From Sulfurimonas sp. (lineage in GTDB: Bacteria; Campylobacterota; Campylobacteria; Campylobacterales; Sulfurimonadaceae): DNA of 5,444 nucleotides. How positions within the stretch are numbered: the stretch's first letter is position 1; every line of letters starts with the position of its first letter. Position numbers and translations under genes: made by a program. Where the stretch lies: positions 1 through 5,444 of the forward strand of contig JALWON010000199.1 in NCBI GenBank assembly GCA_027083475.1. The letters run 5' to 3'. This document shows, one piece after another, positions 1 to 4,842 of this stretch. The notes beneath the pieces were generated by a model that searched no databases, had not been told where the DNA came from, and saw nothing but the letters and a program-made list of their open reading frames with translations.

Positions 1-360
1 ATCTATAGAGTCAGTGTTATTTCTAAGACTCTAGAAGATGGAAAACGCAAGGGTGTGAGTCTGGATGAATGTGTAGAACTGACACATCTCATCTCTCCAC
101 TTCTTGATGTTACGCCTCCTGTTTCAGGTGAATATAGACTTGAGGTTGGAAGCCCTGGAATTGAACGCAAATTGACAACACTTGATCACTTTAAAAAATC
201 TATTGGTGAAAATATTTCTCTTGTTTTTGGTGAAAAAGAGAAGCTCAAAGCAAATTTGCATAAAGTAGAGGGAAAATCTCTAACATTTCTCAAAGATGGT
301 GAAGAGCTAGTTATTGGATTTGATGATGTGAGAAAAGCAAAGACCTATTTTGAATGGTAA
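1..360 (+). CDS. rimP: Ribosome maturation factor RimP, 5'-truncated by the window edge
   Basis: RimP binds the free 30S subunit in the cytoplasm and is needed for late 16S/30S maturation. The frame is open from base 1 and gives 119 visible residues before TAA. The family is usually about 140-155 residues, so roughly the first 20-35 are missing. Visible family marks are G-V-S-L-D-E-C (visible residues 18-24), the L-L-D-V stretch (34-37) and the hallmark G-E-Y-R-L-E-V-G-S-P-G-I-E-R (43-56), which matches the usual Y-x-L-E-V-S-S-P-G-x-x-R with Gly in place of the first Ser. The C-terminal SH3-like part ends in a D-D-V-R-K-A-K stretch, as is usual. The GTG at position 55 is internal to the conserved core and is not the start. 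The 3' end overlaps ribD by 7 nt, suggesting translational coupling. In many bacteria rimP lies near infB and rbfA, so those could lie upstream (inference). Confidence 0.93.
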   Translation: MYRVSVISKTLEDGKRKGVSLDECVELTHLISPLLDVTPPVSGEYRLEVGSPGIERKLTTLDHFKKSIGENISLVFGEKEKLKANLHKVEGKSLTFLKDGEELVIGFDDVRKAKTYFEW

Positions 361-1355
361 TCGATAGTAGCTTTTATATGCGTCTTGCCTTAGAAGAGGC
401 ATGGAAATACCAAGGGCTTACCTATCCAAACCCTGCTGTAGGATGTTGTGTAGTTGGCGAGTTTGGTGAAATTTTAGCACTAGAAGCGCATAAAAAAGCA
501 GGTGCACCGCATGCTGAAGTGAATGCTCTGCAACAGGCTTATTATAAATTGACTGCTGATGAGACTATTTTACATTTAGAATTATCAGATGAAATACACA
601 CTTATCTATTAGAACATCATAAAAATATTTTTCAAAAAACAACACTCTACACAACACTTGAACCCTGTGCTCATGTGGGAAAAACTCCTTCGTGTGCTTC
701 GCTTATTACGCAGTTGGGTATACATAAAGTATATGTTGGGAGTAAAGATAGTAATAGAGTAGCAAAAAATGGCAATACACTGCTTGAGCAAGCGGGTATT
801 TTGGTAGAAAATGGGATTTTACAAGAATCTTGTGATGCACTCCTTTTTCCTTTTCAAAAAACTTTAGAAGAGAGATTTGTCTTTTTTAAGTGGGCACAAC
901 GATTAAACGCAACAACAGATGATGGCATTATCAGTTCACAGGCTTCAAGAAAAAATGTGCATGCAATGCGCAATGTATGTGATTTGCTTGTGATTGGTGG
1001 TGAGACTGTTCGCAAAGACAGACCAACACTTGATGCACGACTTGTTGGGGGAAAGGCACCTGATGTTTTAATTTTTTCGCGTCAAAAAGAGTTTGACACA
1101 ACTATTGCACTTTTTAATGTAGCGGGTAGAAAAGTCTTTATTGCAGATAACTTTTCAAAATTGGAAAATTATAAAAATATTATGATTGAGGGTGGTGCAC
1201 AGATGTATGCCTGTACTACTGAAATAGTGGACTATTATCTCGTCTATATTGCTCCATCTTTTGGTGGAAAGCATGCCTTTGCTGCTGTGAAAAGAAATTT
1301 TGAGATTTTAAATGTAGCAAAAGAAGATAAAGATATAATAATGTGGATGAAATAA
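354..1355 (+). CDS. ribD: Bifunctional riboflavin biosynthesis protein RibD (deaminase/reductase)
   Basis: RibD carries out the second and third steps of riboflavin synthesis: deamination of the 2,5-diaminopyrimidinone nucleotide, then NADPH-dependent reduction of the ribosyl chain. It has 333 residues against about 360-370 in well-studied members. The N-terminal deaminase half (about 1-150) has P-N-P-A-V-G (25-30), the zinc/catalytic H53-A-E55 and the zinc motif P104-C105-A-H-V-G-K-T-P-S-C114. It carries an extra segment of about 25 residues between H-A-E and T-L-E-P-C (roughly 66-95). The reductase half (about 170-333) keeps H203, R206, the G-G-E-T-V-R-K-D-R-P-T-L run (215-226), R229, E279-G-G281 and the Y-I-A-P stretch (298-301). 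However, S-L-D-G reads R183-L-N-A186, and the usual S-x-W-I-T segment is absent. The chosen ATG sits 7 nt inside rimP and gives the usual short leader before M9-R-L-A-L. No good Shine-Dalgarno sequence is visible, consistent with coupling to rimP. Identity is firm; reductase efficiency is not judged. Confidence 0.93.
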   Translation: MVIDSSFYMRLALEEAWKYQGLTYPNPAVGCCVVGEFGEILALEAHKKAGAPHAEVNALQQAYYKLTADETILHLELSDEIHTYLLEHHKNIFQKTTLYTTLEPCAHVGKTPSCASLITQLGIHKVYVGSKDSNRVAKNGNTLLEQAGILVENGILQESCDALLFPFQKTLEERFVFFKWAQRLNATTDDGIISSQASRKNVHAMRNVCDLLVIGGETVRKDRPTLDARLVGGKAPDVLIFSRQKEFDTTIALFNVAGRKVFIADNFSKLENYKNIMIEGGAQMYACTTEIVDYYLVYIAPSFGGKHAFAAVKRNFEILNVAKEDKDIIMWMK

Positions 1356-1359
1356 AGGA
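1354..1359 (+). promoter_or_regulatory. Ribosome binding site of ubiE
   Basis: AAAGGA begins inside the ribD stop codon and lies 9 nt before the ATG at 1369. It supports that ATG as the start and places ubiE translation directly after ribD termination. Confidence 0.75.
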
Positions 1360-1368
1360 TAGAGTTTT

Positions 1369-2103
1369 ATGAGTAGTACGGGAAAACAAAACAAACAAAA
1401 GCAAGAAAAAATAGTTTCAATGTTTGATGATATTGCACCAACATATGATACAGCAAATCGAGTAATGAGTATGGGTGTAGATAAAAGTTGGCGAAGAAAA
1501 GCTTGTGATTTGGCTTATGAATATGCAGGAGAAGAGAGTTTAGATAAAATTGTTGATGTTGCTTGTGGTACAGGCGATATGATGGAATTTTGGAGAGAAC
1601 GCTCTGAAAAAATGGGCATTGCAGTTGGTGAGATTGTTGGTGTTGACCCTTCTAATGGCATGGTAGATGTTGCACGTAAAAAGTATCCTCGATTTAATTA
1701 TCATATTGCAAAAGCGACAGAAATTCCTCTCTCAGATGCGAGTAGTGATATTTTGAGTATTACCTACGGTATTCGCAATGTGGTTGAGAGAGAAGCTGCT
1801 TTGCAAGAGTTTAATCGTGTGTTAAAAAAAGAGGGACTTGTTGTTATATTGGAGTTTATGAAAAATGAAAATCCTTCATTGCTTGGAAAAATTCGCGATT
1901 TTTATATGAATAAAATCTTACCAAAAATAGGTGGTTTTATTTCTAAAAACCTTGAGGCATATGAGTATTTGCCAAACTCTATAGGTGACTTTTCAACGGT
2001 AGAAAATATGCAAAATGAACTCAAAAATGCTGGCTTTGAGATTTTATATACACAAAGTTTTTCTATGGATATTTCTACTCTTATTATTGCTCGTAAACAG
2101 TAA
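1369..2103 (+). CDS. ubiE: Quinone C-methyltransferase UbiE/MenG (demethylmenaquinone methyltransferase)
   Basis: This is a SAM-dependent C-methyltransferase acting on the quinone ring. Campylobacterota use menaquinones, generally made by the futalosine route, so the likely substrate here is demethylmenaquinone (known of the phylum, inferred for this gene). It has 244 residues, close to the 251 of E. coli UbiE. Family marks in order: Y26-D-T-A-N-R-V-M-S-M-G with W41-R-R (signature 1), the SAM-binding V62-D-V-A-C-G-T-G-D70, the acidic G91-V-D-P94 loop, Y133-G-I-R-N-V138, and the second signature R150-V-L-K-K-E-G-L-V-V-I-L-E-F163. In that last motif the common K-P-G-G reads K-K-E-G. It starts 13 nt after the ribD stop codon with a good Shine-Dalgarno sequence. 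Its stop codon overlaps the xseA Shine-Dalgarno sequence, so the two are probably translated in sequence. Confidence 0.94.
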   Translation: MSSTGKQNKQKQEKIVSMFDDIAPTYDTANRVMSMGVDKSWRRKACDLAYEYAGEESLDKIVDVACGTGDMMEFWRERSEKMGIAVGEIVGVDPSNGMVDVARKKYPRFNYHIAKATEIPLSDASSDILSITYGIRNVVEREAALQEFNRVLKKEGLVVILEFMKNENPSLLGKIRDFYMNKILPKIGGFISKNLEAYEYLPNSIGDFSTVENMQNELKNAGFEILYTQSFSMDISTLIIARKQ

Positions 2104-2106
2104 GGA
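2102..2106 (+). promoter_or_regulatory. Ribosome binding site of xseA, overlapping the ubiE stop codon
   Basis: AAGGA starts within the ubiE TAA (2101-2103) and lies 5 nt before the ATG at 2112. It favours that start over the out-of-frame ATG at 2108, which is only 1 nt from the site and opens a frame of 11 codons. Confidence 0.7.
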
Positions 2107-2111
2107 AATGT

Positions 2112-3311
2112 ATGTATACTCTCACGGTATCTTCTTTAAATGAGCAGATTAAAACACTTTTAGAGAGTAGTTTTCAGCAAGTTTTAGTAGAAGGTGAACT
2201 CTCTCGTATAACATTTCATAACTCTGGACATATCTATTTTACTTTAAAAGATGATGCTTCTACTGTGAGTGCTGTGATGTTTCGTGGCAATGCAAGTAAA
2301 CTCAAATTTCGTCTTGAAGAGGGAATGAAAGTCATTATTAATGCAGCTTTAACACTTTACAAACCCCGTGGATCGTACCAATTAAACTGTTTTAGTATAG
2401 AGCCATCAGGGCAGGGAGCTTTAGCACTTGCTTATGAACAACTCAAAGAAAAACTTTCTTCTCAAGGGTATTTTGCACAAGAGAAAAAAAAACAACTTCC
2501 AAAATTTCCACAAAAAATTGCTTTGATTACCTCTGCAACAGGAGCCGCTTTGCAAGATATGCTCCGAGTGGCACAAAATCGCTTCCGTGGTGTTTCTTTT
2601 GATATTTATGATGTTTTAGTTCAAGGAGAGAGTGCCGCTACTCAAATAGCGAATGCTGTGAGTGTCGCAGATACAAAAGGGTATGACATTCTCATTGTGA
2701 GTCGTGGTGGTGGGAGTATGGAGGATTTGTGGGCATTTAATGAAGAGATTGTTGCTGATGCTATTTTTCAAGTGCAAACACCAATTGTCTCGGCTGTGGG
2801 GCATGAAATCGATTGGCTTATCAGTGATTTTGTTGCAGATGTCCGAGCACCAACACCAAGTGCAGCAATGGAGATTTGTTTACCAGATACCCATGAACTG
2901 TATCAAACTTTAGATAATTTGCAAACGCAATACACACAAAATCTTAATCAAATTTTGAGTAGTAAAAATCAAGAACTTTTACATCTGAAAAATCTTTTTT
3001 CACAACACTCAGTCAGTAAAAAACTTGAACTCAAAAAAGAGGAAGTAAAACAACTCCAAGTGCGTTTTGATGAAATGATATCCTTGAAGATGCACAATTT
3101 TACAAAAGAGTTGGATCATGTGCAAACACTTTTAAGAACGAATCATCCAAAACATAAAACAAAAAAAGGTTTTGCACAACTCTCTAAAGATGCAAAAGTG
3201 ATTGATCTTGATTCACTTGCTGTTGATGATATATTTCAAGTGCAGAGTGATACTTTAAGTGTAGAAGCAAAAGTAATACAGATAATGCAAAATAGAGAGA
3301 ACACATTATGA
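2112..3311 (+). CDS. xseA: Exodeoxyribonuclease VII large subunit XseA
   Basis: XseA is the catalytic large subunit of exonuclease VII, a cytoplasmic single-strand DNA nuclease acting with the small subunit XseB. Residues 1 to about 95 form the OB-fold DNA-binding domain, with V26-E-G-E-L-S-R32, S38-G-H-I-Y-F-T-L45 and Y83-K-P-R-G-S-Y89. The nuclease core follows with I139-T-S-A-T-G-A-A (139-146), S197-R-G-G-G-S-M-E-D-L-W-A-F-N (197-210), S227-A-V-G-H-E-I-D234 and R245-A-P-T-P-S-A-A252, all close to consensus. About 260-345 is a Leu/Lys/Glu/Gln-rich, probably coiled-coil stretch that would contact XseB. A small beta tail begins at K352-G-F-A. At 399 residues it is shorter than E. coli XseA (456), and the reduction lies mostly in the coiled-coil part. 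No xseB is adjacent in the visible sequence. The gene ends in an ATGA overlap with the next one. Confidence 0.95.
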   Translation: MYTLTVSSLNEQIKTLLESSFQQVLVEGELSRITFHNSGHIYFTLKDDASTVSAVMFRGNASKLKFRLEEGMKVIINAALTLYKPRGSYQLNCFSIEPSGQGALALAYEQLKEKLSSQGYFAQEKKKQLPKFPQKIALITSATGAALQDMLRVAQNRFRGVSFDIYDVLVQGESAATQIANAVSVADTKGYDILIVSRGGGSMEDLWAFNEEIVADAIFQVQTPIVSAVGHEIDWLISDFVADVRAPTPSAAMEICLPDTHELYQTLDNLQTQYTQNLNQILSSKNQELLHLKNLFSQHSVSKKLELKKEEVKQLQVRFDEMISLKMHNFTKELDHVQTLLRTNHPKHKTKKGFAQLSKDAKVIDLDSLAVDDIFQVQSDTLSVEAKVIQIMQNRENTL

Positions 3312-3904
3312 AAACACCTGCTTTTTTTGAAACTATAGAAAAAATAGCACTCAAAGACCCTTTAGCAGAGATTTTAGGGGCGATAGAGAATGGAGAGTAT
3401 GAAATTTCTTATCTTGAAGTCGTAAAATCGGCTGGACACTCTTGTCCTACTGTGGCAGGAGCTTACATTATGACACTTGAAGCATTGAAAGTTTTGTATG
3501 ATGGCAGAGCAATTCGTGGTGATATTGAAGTGGCATTTAAGGAGTCTCAGCAAGAGGGTGTTGCAGGTGTAATCGCAAATGTTGTTACACATATCACTGG
3601 GGCGACAGAGACAAGTGGATTTAAAGGTCTAGGCAAGCAATTTGTACGCCACTCTTTAATGCATTTTAATGCAAATATTTCATCATCGGCAAGGTTTCGC
3701 TCTCGCTTTAGTGGTAAAAGTGTAGAAGTAAATTATGATGCTTCAAAAATACAAGCAGATCCAAATACGATGCCATTAATGCAAAAGATAATGGCAAAAG
3801 ATGCTTCACAGGAGGAGCGAGAACTTTTTGGTAAAATGTGGCAAGAACGAGTGAGGAAGATTTTTGAAAATATTCCTCAAGTCCTTACTTTAAAACAAAA
3901 CTAG
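3308..3904 (+). CDS. FmdE-like protein of unknown function (putative metal-binding)
   Basis: This 198-residue protein has no signal peptide or membrane segment, so it is probably cytoplasmic. I read it as related to the FmdE family (formylmethanofuran dehydrogenase subunit E domain). The evidence is a G43-H-S-C-P47 motif followed by a long helix, matching the family's G-H-x-C-P/G metal site, then a strand-rich part ending in H95-I-T-G-A-T-E-T-S-G-F-K-G-L-G-K110, which resembles the family's ltGxTxGk...GK stretch. A later R-F-S-G-K-S-V-E-V segment (133-141) fits the final strands. C46 is the only cysteine, so the C-terminal zinc ribbon seen in some FmdE proteins is absent. H44, H95, H115 and H119 are other possible ligands. 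The gene overlaps xseA by 4 nt (ATGA), with only a weak GAGAGA upstream, so its translation is probably coupled to xseA. Its last 20 bp overlap the end of sppA on the other strand. The coding frame is firm, the family is moderately supported and the function is unknown; there is no sign of methanofuran metabolism here. Confidence 0.85.
   Translation: MKTPAFFETIEKIALKDPLAEILGAIENGEYEISYLEVVKSAGHSCPTVAGAYIMTLEALKVLYDGRAIRGDIEVAFKESQQEGVAGVIANVVTHITGATETSGFKGLGKQFVRHSLMHFNANISSSARFRSRFSGKSVEVNYDASKIQADPNTMPLMQKIMAKDASQEERELFGKMWQERVRKIFENIPQVLTLKQN
3852..3879. terminator. Candidate hairpin just past the sppA stop codon (possible weak terminator)
   Basis: TGAGGAA (3852-3858) pairs perfectly with TTCCTCA (3873-3879). 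After one G/A mismatch (3859/3872), ATTT (3860-3863) pairs with AAAT (3868-3871), leaving a TTGA loop. That makes 11 pairs and one mismatch. It lies 5 nt beyond the sppA stop codon on the - strand and inside the last codons of the FmdE-like gene on the + strand. Neither side has a proper T-tract: the - strand continues CTCGTTCTTGC. It is the only terminator-like structure I see between the two convergent genes, but it could be a chance product of coding sequence. Confidence 0.35.
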
Positions 3905-4754
3905 GAAAATATGTAAAGAGTGTGACTGCTGTGGTTGCTGTGATTTTTTTGATGAGTTTTTCAAATTTATCTTCTTTATTCCAGTGTGGTTTTGTAACAC
4001 CACTTAAAACTTCGACTCTGCGTTTAGCATCATAAGCAACACCGAGTTTATCTACTAAACCAACTTGCATGGCTTGAGCCGCTGTAAAAATATGTGCATT
4101 TGCAAAAAGATTGCGTTTTTTGATGTCAAGATTTCTCGCCTTTGCAACATCTTGTGTGAACATATCATACGTTCCTTGTATCACTTTTTTGAGCTCATTG
4201 ACTTCGTAATCTTTCCAAGGTCTATCTGGTGTGCCGAGTTTTTTATATTTTCCTGCTTGGATTGTTTGCGTTTTTATGCCTATTTTTTGCATGATTTCGC
4301 TCAAATCAGCCCCTTGCATAATCACACCAATACTCCCTATCATACTCCCAGGATTAGCAATAATTTCATCTGCCCAGATACTTGCATAGTAACTTCCACT
4401 TGCCATTGTCCCTTGTGCATAGGCGATGACAGGTTTTTTTGCCTTGAGTCTTTTAAGGGCATAAGCAATTTCAACAGAAGGAGCAACGGCTCCTCCTGGA
4501 GAATCTACACTTAAAAGTACCCCTTTAATGGCATCATTTTTTGTCGCTTCATCGATCTGTGCGACCACCTCAGAAGCATTCATGATTGTTCCATAGAGTT
4601 TAATTTCTTGGAGGTTATGAGTCCTTAAGTCATTTTCATTTTGCGGTGCAAAAAGAAGAAAAAGCAGGAGTAAAAAGAGCATTGCTTTAAAATGATTTTG
4701 TATAAAACTTATAGGCAGGGTGATGGGTAAAAAGAGTTTTTTGAGTGCTTGCAC
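3885..4754 (-). CDS. sppA: Signal peptide peptidase SppA (single-domain S49 protease)
   Basis: This membrane-anchored serine protease is thought to clear cleaved signal peptides and membrane-protein fragments, with its catalytic domain outside the cytoplasmic membrane. It has 289 residues, the size of the short single-domain SppA type rather than the double-length E. coli form. A positively charged N-terminus precedes a hydrophobic anchor at about 25-37 (M-L-F-L-L-L-L-F-L-L-F-A-P). The protease domain shows D84-S-P-G-G88 (oxyanion region), the nucleophile in M117-A-S119-G-S-Y-Y, and the general-base region A167-G-K-Y-K171-K, where K171 aligns with the catalytic lysine of Bacillus SppA by my reading. 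G140-S-I-G-V also fits. The C-terminal 19 residues are rather hydrophobic. The start is GTG (4754-4752) with AAAGGA 6 nt upstream. Its 3' end runs 20 bp into the convergent FmdE-like gene. It is divergently transcribed from nadE. Confidence 0.92.
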   Translation of the reverse strand: MQALKKLFLPITLPISFIQNHFKAMLFLLLLFLLFAPQNENDLRTHNLQEIKLYGTIMNASEVVAQIDEATKNDAIKGVLLSVDSPGGAVAPSVEIAYALKRLKAKKPVIAYAQGTMASGSYYASIWADEIIANPGSMIGSIGVIMQGADLSEIMQKIGIKTQTIQAGKYKKLGTPDRPWKDYEVNELKKVIQGTYDMFTQDVAKARNLDIKKRNLFANAHIFTAAQAMQVGLVDKLGVAYDAKRRVEVLSGVTKPHWNKEDKFEKLIKKITATTAVTLFTYFPSFVLK

Positions 4755-4760
4755 AGCATA

Positions 4761-4766
4761 TCCTTT
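4761..4766 (-). promoter_or_regulatory. Ribosome binding site deciding the GTG start of sppA
   Basis: On the - strand AAAGGA ends 6 nt before the GTG at 4754-4752. An out-of-frame ATG at 4759-4757 is only 1 nt from the site and opens a 16-codon frame that stops at 4709, so the GTG is preferred. Confidence 0.65.
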
Positions 4767-4777
4767 TTTTATTTGTT

Positions 4778-4783
4778 ATTATA
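4778..4783 (-). promoter_or_regulatory. Predicted -10 box of the sppA promoter
   Basis: The - strand reads GCGATATAATAAC, with a consensus TATAAT. Transcription would start near 4771, about 17 nt before the GTG, leaving room for the ribosome binding site. No convincing -35 hexamer is seen at normal spacing (GAACTT at 4806-4801 is poor), as is common in Campylobacterota. Confidence 0.5.
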
Positions 4784-4789
4784 TCGCTT

Positions 4790-4831
4790 CTTTGTTACAA
4801 AAGTTCGTTATAATATAAATTGTTAACAAAG
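4790..4831. repeat. 8-bp inverted repeat flanking the nadE -10 box
   Basis: CTTTGTTA (4790-4797) and TAACAAAG (4824-4831) are exact inverted copies separated by 26 bp and centred on the TATAAT of nadE. Each arm lies in its own small palindrome: TTGT-T-ACAA (4792-4800) and TTGTTAACAA (4820-4829). The two near-identical boxes could be a paired operator for a dimeric regulator, but the region is AT-rich and I cannot name a regulator. Confidence 0.4.
4809..4814 (+). promoter_or_regulatory. Predicted -10 box of the nadE promoter
   Basis: A consensus TATAAT lies in CGTTATAATATAAA. Transcription would start near 4820-4822, giving a leader of about 22 nt before the nadE ATG. No clear -35 is seen; the expected position (about 4786-4792) is CT-rich and abuts the sppA -10 box. 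Confidence 0.55.
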
Positions 4832-4832
4832 T

Positions 4833-4836
4833 AGGA
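4833..4836 (+). promoter_or_regulatory. Ribosome binding site of nadE
   Basis: AGGA lies 6 nt before the ATG at 4843. An out-of-frame ATG at 4836 overlaps the site itself and reads only four codons before TAA at 4848-4850, so it is not a competing gene start. Confidence 0.65.
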
Positions 4837-4842
4837 TGATAG

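Noticed and set aside
609..791. - strand reading frames inside ribD, across the ribD/ubiE junction (1216-1404), inside xseA (2616-2804) and inside the FmdE-like gene (3374-3592)
   Set aside because: All are antisense to conserved coding sequence with strong motifs, and their translations show low-complexity shadow composition.
4065..4514. Long + strand reading frame (149 codons) opposite sppA
   Set aside because: It lies entirely antisense to the well-supported sppA protease domain, is rich in Cys, His and Ile as shadow frames are, and has no recognisable domain or convincing ribosome binding site.
4709..4759. 16-codon - strand leader-type ORF starting at an ATG 5 nt upstream of the sppA GTG
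   Set aside because: Its ATG is only 1 nt from the Shine-Dalgarno sequence, too close for initiation, and the peptide shows no leader-peptide feature such as a run of regulatory codons.
4820..4829. TTGTTAACAA as a Rex or other named redox-regulator operator
   Set aside because: It is a 10-bp palindrome without the internal spacer of Rex sites (TTGTTAA-N4-TTAACAA), and I have no evidence that this lineage has Rex. It is reported only as an unnamed repeat.
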